From positions 1-41,799 of the forward strand of contig NZ_JPJG01000027.1 in NCBI RefSeq assembly GCF_000765235.1: DNA of 41,799 bases. The letters are read 5' to 3'. This stretch comes from Oscillibacter sp. ER4 (lineage in GTDB: Bacteria > Bacillota > Clostridia > Oscillospirales > Oscillospiraceae). The translations under genes and the position numbers were made by a program. Below the pieces are notes generated by a model, which was not told the DNA's origin, made no database searches, and was given only the letters and a program-made list of their open reading frames with translations. Below are positions 13,190 to 22,157 of the stretch, piece after piece (position 1 is the first letter of the stretch; every line of letters begins with the position of its first letter).

Positions 13190-14575
13190 ATGACTAATCA
13201 GAAGGATATTTTCTCCTATCTCGTCCCCGGCAAGTGCGCGCATCTGGCCGGCATCGGCGGCGTTTCGATGAGCCCGCTGGCAGAGGTGCTGCACGGCATG
13301 GGCCTCAAGGTCCAGGGCAGCGACATGAACGACGGCCCGTCCGTCGAGCATCTGCGCTCGCTCGGCATCCCCGTGGCCATCGGCCATGCGGCGGACAACC
13401 TTGGCGAGTGCGACTTTGTTATCCGCACCGCCGCCATCCACGACGATAATCCCGAGATCTCCGGCGCGGTGACGCGCGGCATCCCCGTTTTCGAGCGTGC
13501 GCAGGCTTGGGGCGCTATTATGAAGGGCTACAAAAACGCCCTCTGCATCTCCGGCACGCACGGCAAGACGACGACCACTTCGATGGCGACGCACATCTTC
13601 ATGGCCGCGCAGAAAGACCCGACCGTCATGATTGGCGGCACGTTACAGCTGCTTCATTCCGGTTATCGCGTCGGCAAGGGCGATACGATCATTGCCGAGA
13701 GCTGCGAATACTGCAACTCGTTTTTGAGCTTCTTCCCCACCGTCGCGGTCATTTTGAACGTGGAGGCCGACCATCTCGATTTCTTCAAGGACTTAGCGGA
13801 TGTGGAGCATTCGTTCCGCCGCTTTGCCGAGCTCGTTCCCATCGGCGGACATGTGGTCGCCAATATGGACGATCAGGGCGCGCGCGATGCGCTCAGGGGC
13901 ATTTCCCAGCCGATCTTCTGGTTCAGCTATGACGATCCCGCCGCGCAGTGCCGCGCGGAAAACGTCGTCTGGACGGACGGGCTTCCGAGCTTTGACATCT
14001 ATATCCGCGGCAGTTACTACGCTCATGTTTCCCTGCGCGTGGGCGGCAAGCACAACGTGATGAACGCACTGGCCGCGGCGAGCGCCGCATATCTTCTCGG
14101 CGTCAGCGGCGAGGCCGTCGGTCTCGGCCTTGCAACGTTCACCGGCGCGGGCCGCCGCTTTGAGTACAAGGGAAGCTTCCACGGCGCGGACGTCTACGAC
14201 GACTACGCCCACCACCCCGGCGAGCTGCACGCGCTGCTCGAAATGGCGAAGACGCTTCCCTACAAGCGCATCATCTGCGCATTCCAGCCGCACACCTACA
14301 CGCGCACGAAGGCGCTGTTTAACGATTTTGTCAAAGAGCTGCGCGTACCCGACGTCGTCGTGCTGGCAGAGATCTACGCCGCGCGCGAGCAGAATGACAT
14401 CGGCATTTCGTCTATGGACCTGAGCCGCGAGATCCCCGGATCCGTTTACTGCCCTACGCTCGACAAGGTGACTGCCGCGCTCGCGCGCATCGCCTGTCCG
14501 GGCGACCTTATTTTGACCGTCGGCGCGGGCGATATATTCAAGGCCGGCGAAAAACTGCTGAAAGAAGAGAAATAA
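13190..14575 (+). CDS. murC: UDP-N-acetylmuramate--L-alanine ligase
   Basis: 461 aa from the ATG at 13190 (AAGGAAAGG upstream; an earlier in-frame start has no site). Cytosolic Mur ligase that adds L-Ala to UDP-MurNAc in peptidoglycan synthesis. The Rossmann-like N-terminal domain has HLAGIGGVSMSPLAEVL and SDMND. The ATP loop GTHGKTTT is at 122-129. The C-terminal domain has DDYAHHPGE, typical of MurC. Length is normal. It stands apart from the mur/fts cluster and forms a two-gene unit with the tRNA deacylase 6 bp downstream. Confidence 0.95.
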   Translation: MTNQKDIFSYLVPGKCAHLAGIGGVSMSPLAEVLHGMGLKVQGSDMNDGPSVEHLRSLGIPVAIGHAADNLGECDFVIRTAAIHDDNPEISGAVTRGIPVFERAQAWGAIMKGYKNALCISGTHGKTTTTSMATHIFMAAQKDPTVMIGGTLQLLHSGYRVGKGDTIIAESCEYCNSFLSFFPTVAVILNVEADHLDFFKDLADVEHSFRRFAELVPIGGHVVANMDDQGARDALRGISQPIFWFSYDDPAAQCRAENVVWTDGLPSFDIYIRGSYYAHVSLRVGGKHNVMNALAAASAAYLLGVSGEAVGLGLATFTGAGRRFEYKGSFHGADVYDDYAHHPGELHALLEMAKTLPYKRIICAFQPHTYTRTKALFNDFVKELRVPDVVVLAEIYAAREQNDIGISSMDLSREIPGSVYCPTLDKVTAALARIACPGDLILTVGAGDIFKAGEKLLKEEK

Positions 14576-14581
14576 AGCAAC

Positions 14582-15121
14582 ATGGAAATCTCCCCGATCT
14601 ATCACAATTCCCGCCCCGATGGTAAGCTGCCCGCGCAGGAAGCGGCAGCGTTCGACTTTCTGGATTCCCTCGGCATCGACTATGAGCGCGTGACCCACGA
14701 GCTGGCCGACACGATGGAAAAGTGCGACGATGTCTCCGCTGTGCTCGGCGTGGACGTGTGCAAGAACCTCTTCCTCTGCAACCGGCAGAAGACGAATTTC
14801 TACCTTTTATGTATGCCGCCGCACAAGGCGTTTCATACGAAGGACTTGAGCCATCAGATCGGCTCGGCCCGCCTGTCGTTCGCGCCGGAAGAGCAGCTTT
14901 GGGACTTGCTGCACTGCACGCCGGGTTCAGCGACGATCCTCGGCCTGATGAACGATGATGAAAACCGCGTGCAGCTGCTCATCGACAAGGAGACCTATGA
15001 GGCGGAGTACTTCTCCTGCCACCCGTGCCTCTGCACATCGACCATCAAGCTCAAAACGAGCGACGTCAAAAATATGCTGCTGCCGAAAGTGCACCACAAG
15101 CCCATCGTCGTGGAGCTGTAA
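14582..15121 (+). CDS. prolyl-tRNA editing (YbaK/ProX-type) deacylase
   Basis: 179 aa, YbaK/PrdX superfamily of free-standing editing domains that hydrolyse mischarged Ala- or Cys-tRNA(Pro). Conserved features seen are CKNLFLCNRQ with the catalytic-site Lys, GSARLSFAPEEQLWDLL, CTPGSATILGLMND, and a late HPCLCTSTIKL block. This pattern fits the ProX/PrdX subgroup. It starts 6 bp after murC with no site of its own other than the purine-rich murC end, so translational coupling is likely. It is followed by a strong bidirectional terminator. Exact misacylated tRNA specificity cannot be read from sequence. Confidence 0.85.
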   Translation: MEISPIYHNSRPDGKLPAQEAAAFDFLDSLGIDYERVTHELADTMEKCDDVSAVLGVDVCKNLFLCNRQKTNFYLLCMPPHKAFHTKDLSHQIGSARLSFAPEEQLWDLLHCTPGSATILGLMNDDENRVQLLIDKETYEAEYFSCHPCLCTSTIKLKTSDVKNMLLPKVHHKPIVVEL

Positions 15122-15140
15122 GAGGAAAAGTCAAGCAAAA

Positions 15141-15170
15141 AAGGTTCCGAAGAGACTTCTTCGGAACCTT
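15141..15170. terminator. bidirectional terminator
   Basis: Stem AAGGTTCCGAAGA (15141-15153), loop GACT, TCTTCGGAACCTT (15158-15170). A-run before and T-run after serve the tRNA deacylase gene and the convergent phosphopantetheinyl transferase gene. Confidence 0.85.
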
Positions 15171-15746
15171 TTATATGAGCTCTTTTACTGTAAGGTATAT
15201 CGGCTTGTCAACATCCGCGTCAGAGCAGGTACAGACGCCGGCGGTGTAGTCGGGGAACGGTTCGAGCGCGAAAACGCGCTCATTCGGGAAGCTCGGCACT
15301 TCCCTGTCCCGCAATGCGACGGCGCTGATCCCCGCGCGCTTGCAGCGGCTCTCCCGCTGCACCCAGAGGCGCCAGAAATCGGCGTCATTTGCCGCGTGAA
15401 AGCGCGTGCGCATCGCGCCGCTCACAGGGCGAAGACACTCGATATCCGCGCCGATTGGCTCGTTGTGAACAGCCAGCAGCGCAGCGCCGCGCGTGTGGCT
15501 CAGGCTGAAATGAACGTCCGGATGCGAAGCAAAGTACGGCTTGCCGTGCTCGCCGTAGGAAAGCTGCGGTAAGTCCTCCAAGCCGTAAAGTTCATGCAGT
15601 GCACGGCAGAGCAGCGCGCAGGCGCAGAGGGGGTCCGATGTTTTGATGCGGTCTTGCCGCTCAGGTGGCAGAAAACGCGCGAGCGTGGACCGTTCCGCTT
15701 CTGAGAGCGGTCGATCTAATTTTACCGCATACAACCGGATATTCAC
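15171..15746 (-). CDS. 4'-phosphopantetheinyl transferase superfamily protein
   Basis: 191 aa from GTG 15746. This start is fixed by a consensus promoter whose -35 overlaps the longer TTG-started reading, and by GGGGGCGG upstream of the GTG. Sfp-like enzymes move the phosphopantetheine arm of CoA onto carrier proteins. Motifs: HFSLSHTRGAALLAV, GADIE (Mg-binding Asp and Glu), and a variant third motif WVQRES where Sfp proteins usually read WTxKEA; the Glu is kept. The C-terminal half is short and divergent. No carrier-protein, NRPS or PKS gene is in the window, so the target may be a fatty-acid or D-Ala carrier elsewhere. Its stop lies next to the shared terminator. Confidence 0.82.
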   Translation of the reverse strand: MNIRLYAVKLDRPLSEAERSTLARFLPPERQDRIKTSDPLCACALLCRALHELYGLEDLPQLSYGEHGKPYFASHPDVHFSLSHTRGAALLAVHNEPIGADIECLRPVSGAMRTRFHAANDADFWRLWVQRESRCKRAGISAVALRDREVPSFPNERVFALEPFPDYTAGVCTCSDADVDKPIYLTVKELI

Positions 15747-15783
15747 GATGTTCCGCCCCCTTTGCGCAGCGATTCCTGCGGAA

Positions 15784-15812
15784 ATTATAGGAGAAATGGC
15801 ACGGTCTGTCAA
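15784..15812 (-). promoter_or_regulatory. full-consensus SigA promoter of the PPTase gene
   Basis: Minus strand: TTGACA (15807-15812), 17-nt spacer, TATAAT (15784-15789), a 12-of-12 match. It excludes any start codon upstream of about 15777 and so decides for GTG 15746. Confidence 0.85.
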
Positions 15813-15938
15813 ATTTTCTCCGCGTAGAAAAATTTTTTTGGAATTTTTCCGTCAAAAAAGAGGAAAGTAACTATTTTCGGCGTATATATCCATTGACAAC
15901 AAAAAGTTCCGTGCGCAGAAGTGAGAAAGGAGGACGCC

Positions 15939-17735
15939 ATGGCCTTTGACCGTCAGTTTTTGGACGAGCTCATCGCCCGCAACGACATTGTCGACGTTGT
16001 CAGCAATTATGTCTCGCTCCAGCCGCGCGGCGGGAGCCTGTGGGGCTGCTGCCCCTTTCACAGCGAAAAGACGCCGTCGTTCCATGTGCTGCCGGACAAG
16101 CAGCTGTGCTACTGCTTCGGCTGCAAAAAAGGCGGCGGCGTTATCAACTTCATCATGGAGGAGGAGAACCTTTCCTTTCCCGATGCGGTGCGCTTTCTCG
16201 CGCGGCGCGTGAACATGCCCGTGCCGGAAGAAGAGCACAGCGACGAGAGCCGGCTGCGTTCGCGCATCCTGTCGCTCAACCGCGACGCGGCGCGCTTTTA
16301 CTACGATCAGCTCTACTCGCCCAAGGGTGCGCCGGTGCTCGAGTATATGAAAAACCGCAAGATCACGCGGCGCAATGCAACGAACTTCGGTCTCGGCGCA
16401 TCGGCGGACGAGTGGGACGGCTTACTGACCGCGATGCGGAAAAAGGGCTATGGCGACGGCGAGCTGCTTGCCTCGGGTCTTGCCATCCGCGGCAAAAACG
16501 GCGGGCTGTACGACAAATTCCGCAAGCGCCTCATCTTCCCCATCATCGACGTGCGCGGCGATGTGCTGGGCTTTGGCGGGCGCATCATCAGCAAGGACGA
16601 TCCGGGCGCGAAGTATATGAACACGCCCGAGACCATCGTTTACAGCAAGCGGCGCGTTTTATACGGGCTGAACCTGGCCAAAAAGAGCAAGCGCAGCAAC
16701 ATTATTTTGGTCGAGGGCAACATCGACGTCGTGATGCTGCATCAGGCGGGATTCGACAATGCTTGCGCCTCGATGGGCACAGCGCTGACGACGGAGCAGC
16801 TGCAATTACTCAGTCGCTACACGAAGGAGATCGTGCTCTGCTACGACAACGACGACGCGGGCAAGGTCGCGACGCAGAAGGCGCTGACGCTTCTCAATAA
16901 CACCGACTTTCAGGTCAAGGTGCTCGAGCTCCCCAAGCGGCTCGTCGACGGAGAGTACATCAAACAGGACGCGGATGACTTCATCAAGTTCCAGGGTAAG
17001 GACGCCTTTGAGCATCTGCTTTCCGGCAGCGAGAGCGGGATGGACTTCCGCATGGCGCAGCTCAAGTCAAAGTTCGACCTCAAAAGCGACGAGGGACGTA
17101 TCGGCTTTGCCGAAGCGGCAGCAGGATTGCTCTCCACAGTGCCGAACGCGGTTGAGCGCGAAATTTACACCGTGCGCGCGTCCGAGGCCGCAGGCATCAC
17201 GCCCGACGCGATGAAGCTCGAGGTCGAGCGCGCGCGAAAACGCGCCCGCTACAAGGAAAAGCGCGAGCAGGAGCGGCGGGACCTGAATCCCGCGGCGTCC
17301 GCCCAGCCGCGCGAGCGGTCGATCCGCTACACCGACCTTCGCTCGGCGCTCGCCGAAGAAGGCGTGCTGCGGCTTTTGACGCTGGACGATTCCCTCTTTG
17401 GCGAGAATCCGCCGATCCGGGAAGAGGACTTCTCCTCCCCCCTCCTGGGCCGGTTCTTCACGGCGCTGCGCGCGCAGCTGCGCGAGAGCGGACAGGTGAA
17501 CATCCCAGCGCTGGCGGAATTTTTTACGTCGGAGGAGATCAGTCATCTGATTGGCATTTTGCAAAAGCCGGAATCGCTCAAAAACGGCGCACAGGCGCTG
17601 AAGGACTACTGCAATATCATTTTAGACGAAGCGCACAAGCGCGCGGCCGTCAATGAAGATCCCCTGATGGCCGCGATGGAAAAGAATAAATATAAGGGTA
17701 ACGGAGGAAAGCAAACATGGAAGAAAAACAGCTGA
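15939..17735 (+). CDS. dnaG: DNA primase
   Basis: 598 aa from the ATG at 15939 (AAAGGAGG five bases upstream). It makes RNA primers at the replication fork. The N-terminal zinc domain has CPFH (Cys38, His41) and CFGC (Cys59, Cys62). The catalytic core has the Toprim motifs VEGNIDVV and [10 protein letters not shown]-terminal helicase-binding region follows a basic linker ([18 protein letters not shown]). The gene overlaps rpoD by 19 bp, the macromolecular-synthesis arrangement of Firmicutes without rpsU. I see no convincing promoter in the 120 bp upstream. Confidence 0.95.
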   Translation: MAFDRQFLDELIARNDIVDVVSNYVSLQPRGGSLWGCCPFHSEKTPSFHVLPDKQLCYCFGCKKGGGVINFIMEEENLSFPDAVRFLARRVNMPVPEEEHSDESRLRSRILSLNRDAARFYYDQLYSPKGAPVLEYMKNRKITRRNATNFGLGASADEWDGLLTAMRKKGYGDGELLASGLAIRGKNGGLYDKFRKRLIFPIIDVRGDVLGFGGRIISKDDPGAKYMNTPETIVYSKRRVLYGLNLAKKSKRSNIILVEGNIDVVMLHQAGFDNACASMGTALTTEQLQLLSRYTKEIVLCYDNDDAGKVATQKALTLLNNTDFQVKVLELPKRLVDGEYIKQDADDFIKFQGKDAFEHLLSGSESGMDFRMAQLKSKFDLKSDEGRIGFAEAAAGLLSTVPNAVEREIYTVRASEAAGITPDAMKLEVERARKRARYKEKREQERRDLNPAASAQPRERSIRYTDLRSALAEEGVLRLLTLDDSLFGENPPIREEDFSSPLLGRFFTALRAQLRESGQVNIPALAEFFTSEEISHLIGILQKPESLKNGAQALKDYCNIILDEAHKRAAVNEDPLMAAMEKNKYKGNGGKQTWKKNS

Positions 17736-19126
17736 CCAGCAGAGAGCTGGAGGAACAGGCCAACGCGCTGCTCGCCGAGGCGGATTTTGAGGAGATCAAG
17801 CTGCCGAAGAAAGCGAAAAAGGCCGCAGCGGCCAAGAAAGCGAACGAGGATACCGCGCAGACGGAAAAGCCCGCGGAGAAGTATCCCCCGCTGGATGAAA
17901 AGCTGGTCGCCTCCCTGCCCGCGGCGGCGCTGCTGCAGGGCAGCGAAAAGCTCATGGAGATTTTTGCCAAGGGCAAGGCCAAGGGCAAGCTCAGCTCCAG
18001 CGACCTGATGGAGACCATCGACGAGATGAACCTTGAGAGCGAGCAGCTCGACCAGATCTACGACTCGCTCGAAACGCTCGGCATCGACATCGGCACCGCC
18101 GAGGCCATCGACAGCAGCATCGACGATGTGGAGCCGCCGATGGAGGAGATCGCCGAGATCGAAGAGGAAGAGCTTGTCGACCCGAACGAGCTGGTCGACA
18201 GCTTCTCGACTGACGACCCCGTGCGCATGTACCTCAAGGAGATCGGTAAGGTGTCGCTGCTGTCGGCGGACGAGGAAATTTCGCTCGCGACCGCGATGTC
18301 CGCGGGCGTGGAGGCCAAGCAGAAGCTCGAAGAGGCCGAAAAGAACGGCACGGAGCTGAGCGAAGAGGAAATGAAGGCACTCAAATCTGCCGTCAAGAAG
18401 GGCGAGCGCTCCAAGCAGCGCTTGGCCGAGGCGAACCTGCGTCTCGTCGTGTCCATCGCTAAGCGCTACGTGGGCCGCGGCATGCTGTTCCTCGACCTCA
18501 TTCAGGAGGGCAACCTCGGCCTCATCAAGGCCGTCGAAAAGTTCGACTACACCAAGGGCTACAAGTTCTCGACCTACGCGACGTGGTGGATCCGTCAGGC
18601 CATCACTCGCGCCATTGCTGACCAGGCGCGCACCATCCGTATCCCCGTTCATATGGTCGAGACCATCAACAAGGTCATCCGCGTGTCCCGTCAGCTCTTG
18701 CAGGAGCTCGGCCACGACCCCTCTCCCGAAGAGATCGCCGCCGAGATGGACATGCCCGTCGACAAGGTGCGCGAGATCCTGAAGATCGCGCAGGAGCCCG
18801 TCTCCCTCGAAACGCCGATCGGCGAAGAGGAAGACAGCCACCTTGGCGACTTCATCCCCGACGAGGGTGCGAGCGAGCCTAGCGAGGCCGCGTCGTTCAC
18901 GCTGCTGCAGGAGCAGCTCGTCGACGTGCTCTCCACCCTCACCCCGCGTGAGGAGAAAGTCTTGAAGCTGCGCTTCGGCATCGAGGACGGCCGTCCCCGC
19001 ACGCTCGAAGAGGTCGGCAAGGAGTTCAACGTCACGCGTGAGCGCATCCGCCAGATCGAAGCCAAGGCGCTGCGCAAGCTCCGTCACCCCAGCCGCAGCA
19101 AGAAGCTCAAGGACTTCTTGAACTGA
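17717..19126 (+). CDS. rpoD: primary RNA polymerase sigma factor SigA/RpoD
   Basis: 469 aa. ATG with GGAGG upstream, inside the dnaG end. It directs RNA polymerase to housekeeping promoters such as those listed here. The N-terminus (about 1-50) is Ala/Lys/Glu-rich and low complexity, followed by a region 1.1-like domain and [12 protein letters not shown] (region 1.2). Region 2 has [21 protein letters not shown] and the melting/-10 helix [18 protein letters not shown]. Region 3 contains VETINKVIR. Region 4.2 carries the -35 helix [20 protein letters not shown]. It is slightly long for the family because of the N-terminal extension. Ended by a strong terminator. Confidence 0.96.
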   Translation: MEEKQLTSRELEEQANALLAEADFEEIKLPKKAKKAAAAKKANEDTAQTEKPAEKYPPLDEKLVASLPAAALLQGSEKLMEIFAKGKAKGKLSSSDLMETIDEMNLESEQLDQIYDSLETLGIDIGTAEAIDSSIDDVEPPMEEIAEIEEEELVDPNELVDSFSTDDPVRMYLKEIGKVSLLSADEEISLATAMSAGVEAKQKLEEAEKNGTELSEEEMKALKSAVKKGERSKQRLAEANLRLVVSIAKRYVGRGMLFLDLIQEGNLGLIKAVEKFDYTKGYKFSTYATWWIRQAITRAIADQARTIRIPVHMVETINKVIRVSRQLLQELGHDPSPEEIAAEMDMPVDKVREILKIAQEPVSLETPIGEEEDSHLGDFIPDEGASEPSEAASFTLLQEQLVDVLSTLTPREEKVLKLRFGIEDGRPRTLEEVGKEFNVTRERIRQIEAKALRKLRHPSRSKKLKDFLN

Positions 19127-19140
19127 AAAATTGAGAAACG

Positions 19141-19178
19141 AAACAGGAGACCGATACTTTCGTATCGGTCTCCTGTTT
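19141..19178 (+). terminator. terminator of dnaG-rpoD
   Basis: 17-bp perfect stem (19141-19157 with 19162-19178), TTTC loop, and a T-run at the 3' end. Because it lies immediately before the truncated regulator, no room is left for a promoter plus DNA-binding domain of that regulator. Confidence 0.9.
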
Positions 19179-19220
19179 TCATTTGCTCATGCTCACGGCT
19201 CCTTGCGGCAACAGTGCGCG

Positions 19221-19457
19221 ATGGCTGCGACCACCTCGTTGATCTGTAAGGGCTTTGCCTTCGATCCCTTCGTCCCCGGCCAGCGCTCGATCGTTGAATT
19301 CTCCGCCGACGTTGAGATCGCCTGTGATGTCTACGATTTTGAGCGCGGCGACATGCTCAGCGCCTATCACGGGGAATTTCTGAAGGACTTCAATGTCTCC
19401 CACTCCTCCGCATTTGACGCATGGCTGAGCGATCAGCGCAATCTCTATCAGTCGTAG
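19221..19457 (+). pseudogene. 5' remnant of a SARP/BTAD-type regulator, cut by TAG
   Basis: In the same frame as the large gene that follows. This piece reads into the first helices of a bacterial transcriptional activator domain (ADVEIACDVYDFERGDMLSA, then EFLKDFNV and FDAWLSDQRNLYQS) and stops at TAG 19455-19457 in the middle of that domain. The next codons (YLHQLLAAEKEAYY) continue it without a gap or frameshift. The winged-helix DNA-binding domain that should precede BTAD is missing, because the rpoD terminator lies where it should be. ATG 19221 has no ribosome site. Best read as the decayed N-terminus of one gene, or as part of a protein made by amber read-through. Confidence 0.65.
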
Positions 19458-19472
19458 TACCTTCACCAGCTT

Positions 19473-21980
19473 TTGGCGGCGGAAAAGGAGGCCTATTACG
19501 CCGGTAAGCTCGACCTTGCCGAAAAATACGGCACGGAGTACATCGCCATCGACCCGCTGGAGGAAAGCGCGTTCTCCACGCTCATGCAGGTCTACCGCGA
19601 CCAGAAGAAGTTCCGTAAAGCACTTGGCCTTTACCATACGCTCTGTAAGGACCTTTCCGACGAATTCAGCATCTCCCCGCTCAAGGAGACCTCCGCACTC
19701 TACTATCAGATCGTCGACGCGTGGAACACCTCGACCTACAAGCTCGAGGTCGGCAGCGACCAGCAGCTCATCGGCAAGGACGTGGTGCTGCACAAGCTCG
19801 TATCGCTGTGCAACGGCTCGCGCCTTGAAGGCGACAAGATCTGCGCGCTGATTCAGGGCAAGACGGGCGTCGGCAAGACATACCTCATCAACTACATCCT
19901 GCACCAGTACGATTTTTCCGGCTGGGCGATCTGCCAGGCCTCGTGCTACCAGTCCGAGATGAACACGGTGCTCGCCCCGTGGAACACGATCATGCTCCAG
20001 CTCATCCCGAAATTCGAATCCGAAAATATCCGTATTCCGGATGTTTACATTAAGACCGCCGCGGGCCTCTTCCCCTGCTTGTCCGTTGAATGCCAGCACA
20101 ATTTCTCCGGCATTTCGAGCGACTATCCCGCGGGCGCAGATTATCTCGCCGCGCTTGAGAGCACGCTGCTCATTTTGTCGACGGTCGCCAAAAAGGTGCC
20201 GGTGCTGCTCATTTTGGAGGACATCCACTGGATCGACAACAACAGCGCCGACCTCCTTTCGATGCTGCTGCACCGCCTGCGCAGCACGAACGTCACGATC
20301 ATCTGCACGAGCCGCGACATTTTGCAGCCCTACGCCCAGCAGGTGCTCAACAACGCCGTGCGCGACAAGCTGCTCGACGTGTACAATATCGATGCCTTTT
20401 CACAGGAGGAGACAACGCGCTTCGTCAACTTCTACGCCTCGGGCCGCTACTCGCAAAAGGAGATCGACAACCTCTACCAGAGCACGGAGGGCAATGGCCT
20501 CTTCCTCGTGCAGCTGCTCGACTCGATGCACGAGTCGAATGGGCTCAAAAACATCCCTGCCAGCGCGGACAGCATCATTCAGATGCGCCTCGCGGGCCTT
20601 TCGTACGATGAATTGCAGGTACTCGACGTCATCTCGGTCTTCCGCGACTGGGCGCCGTTCGACATTCTCACCTCTCTTCTGACAAAAACGCCGCTGGAGC
20701 TTCTGTACCTCTGCGACCAGCTCAAGCAGAAAAATCTGCTCACCGAATCCACGCGCGGCAAGGTGCTCGGCTATTCGTTCACGCACGAGCGCGTGAAGGC
20801 CATGCTCTCGCAGCGCCAGTCGGAGTCCGCGCGCCGCATCCTGCATCTGCGCGCCGCGCAATATCTGGAGGTGCAACTCGGCAGCGACGGTTCGACCGAC
20901 CTCTACGATCAGCTCGTGCAGCACTTCACCGCAGGCGGCGACACCTTCAAATCCTTCAAGTATAAAGTGCTTTCCCTTGACGCATTTGCCGGTATGTGCT
21001 ATGAGCTCATGCCGATCCTGACCGACGGCTCGGACGCGCTGACAGTCAAGGAGGATGGTCTGACCGGCTACTTTCAGATCCTCGAGCGCGAGCTTGCCTC
21101 GCTGCGCTCCACGCAGTTCGGCGCAAACGCCAAGGAGCTCGACCAGCTCGAGCGTCAGCTCCTGTACGTCGAAAGCCGCTACTACATCCACGGCGGCGAA
21201 TACGACGCGGGCCTCCCCGTTGTCGGCCAGCTCCTCAAGAGCAGTACCACCGCGGGCGACTGGCAGATGGCCGCGAACGCGCATTTGCAGTTCATCTACT
21301 ATGCCATTCAGACCTATGATTTTCCCGTCATGCGTGAGCATCTGCGCCTTGGCATGCAGTATAAATCGCGTTTGGAAAATACGCCGGACTGGGGTAAGTT
21401 CCTGCGCCTACAGGGCGTCATGTACCTGATGATCGGCGAATACGACAAGTGCCGCAGTTGGCTCGACCGCTCCATCAGCTTTTTTGAATCACTCGACGCG
21501 GACGGCGAGGGCCGCTATGTCATCAGCATTGCGGGCGCGTACAACTATATTGCCGAAACGTACCGCCTTGAGCGCAACTTCGACAAGGCACTCGAATACT
21601 ACGACAAGGCCATCCTCTTCAACCAGCGCCGCGGCTCGTACCCCGGCGCGGCCATCATCTACACCGACTACGGCGTCGCCGCCTATCAGGGCGGCGAAAA
21701 GGAGGTCGCGCGCGAGCTGCTCTCGTACGCCGAGGAGCTCTATCAGTCCTTCCACGAATACAGCCAGATGCCGATCGCGCTGTCGTACCTCGCGCTGTTC
21801 GACGTGGAGGACGGTCAGTACGTCTCCGCCGCCGCGCGGCTGAGCAAGGCGCTTGATGTCGGACGCAAAATGGGCTCCCCGTGGTGGAATGGTATTACGC
21901 TTTACATCACCTGGAAAATAAGGCTCTTGCTTGAAAAACAGGCGATCAACGTGCCAGAGCTCAGCGTCCTCTGGCCGTAG
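19473..21980 (+). CDS. BTAD-AAA ATPase-TPR regulator fragment (main part)
   Basis: 835 codons, opening with a TTG that has no ribosome site, so this is the body of an interrupted gene. Rest of the BTAD TPR-like domain at about 1-85. STAND/AAA-type ATPase with Walker A GKTGVGKT (129-136) and Walker B LLILEDIHWID (245-255). A C-terminal half of TPR-like helices follows (for example FDKALEYYDKAILFNQRRG). Such proteins are large transcriptional regulators that couple ATPase and TPR sensing to a DNA-binding domain, absent here. It ends at TAG 21978-21980, but the same frame stays open for 39 more coding-like codons to TGA 22098-22100 (CIECLDCLHRLEP, then a Glu-rich tail). Otherwise the body is free of stops and frameshifts, so decay is recent or the product is still made. 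Confidence 0.7.
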   Translation: MAAEKEAYYAGKLDLAEKYGTEYIAIDPLEESAFSTLMQVYRDQKKFRKALGLYHTLCKDLSDEFSISPLKETSALYYQIVDAWNTSTYKLEVGSDQQLIGKDVVLHKLVSLCNGSRLEGDKICALIQGKTGVGKTYLINYILHQYDFSGWAICQASCYQSEMNTVLAPWNTIMLQLIPKFESENIRIPDVYIKTAAGLFPCLSVECQHNFSGISSDYPAGADYLAALESTLLILSTVAKKVPVLLILEDIHWIDNNSADLLSMLLHRLRSTNVTIICTSRDILQPYAQQVLNNAVRDKLLDVYNIDAFSQEETTRFVNFYASGRYSQKEIDNLYQSTEGNGLFLVQLLDSMHESNGLKNIPASADSIIQMRLAGLSYDELQVLDVISVFRDWAPFDILTSLLTKTPLELLYLCDQLKQKNLLTESTRGKVLGYSFTHERVKAMLSQRQSESARRILHLRAAQYLEVQLGSDGSTDLYDQLVQHFTAGGDTFKSFKYKVLSLDAFAGMCYELMPILTDGSDALTVKEDGLTGYFQILERELASLRSTQFGANAKELDQLERQLLYVESRYYIHGGEYDAGLPVVGQLLKSSTTAGDWQMAANAHLQFIYYAIQTYDFPVMREHLRLGMQYKSRLENTPDWGKFLRLQGVMYLMIGEYDKCRSWLDRSISFFESLDADGEGRYVISIAGAYNYIAETYRLERNFDKALEYYDKAILFNQRRGSYPGAAIIYTDYGVAAYQGGEKEVARELLSYAEELYQSFHEYSQMPIALSYLALFDVEDGQYVSAAARLSKALDVGRKMGSPWWNGITLYITWKIRLLLEKQAINVPELSVLWP

Positions 21981-22131
21981 GGCAAGCGTAAGCACTGTAT
22001 CGAATGCCTCGACTGCCTGCATCGCCTTGAGCCGCGCACCGAAACGGCCGAAATGGAGCAGACACTTGAAGCACCGAACGCTGAAAAGGCCGAATCGTGA
22101 CAATTTACAATTGATATTGTAATAGGAAAGC

Positions 22132-22157
22132 CCCGCCTCAGTAAGGCGGGTCTTTTT
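22132..22157. terminator. bidirectional terminator
   Basis: CCCGCCT (22132-22138), loop CAGTA, AGGCGGG (22144-22150), then TCTTTTT. It ends the broken regulator gene. The stop codon of the convergent LysR gene lies inside the hairpin. Confidence 0.75.

Noticed and set aside
13793-14698. 300-codon minus-strand frame opposite murC
   Set aside because: Shadow of murC caused by high third-position GC; no motif or start signal.
15747-15812. TTG-started N-terminal extension of the PPTase
   Set aside because: It would begin at the -35 box of a perfect promoter, upstream of the transcription start.
15893-15922. TTGACA at 15893-15898 as the dnaG promoter
   Set aside because: No acceptable -10 (CAGAAG) at the right distance; left unassigned.
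19455-21980. TAG reassignment or pyrrolysine as an established fact
   Set aside because: The PRK06851-like gene also ends in TAG, no pyl gene is in the window and the missing DNA-binding domain favours decay; kept only as a hypothesis.
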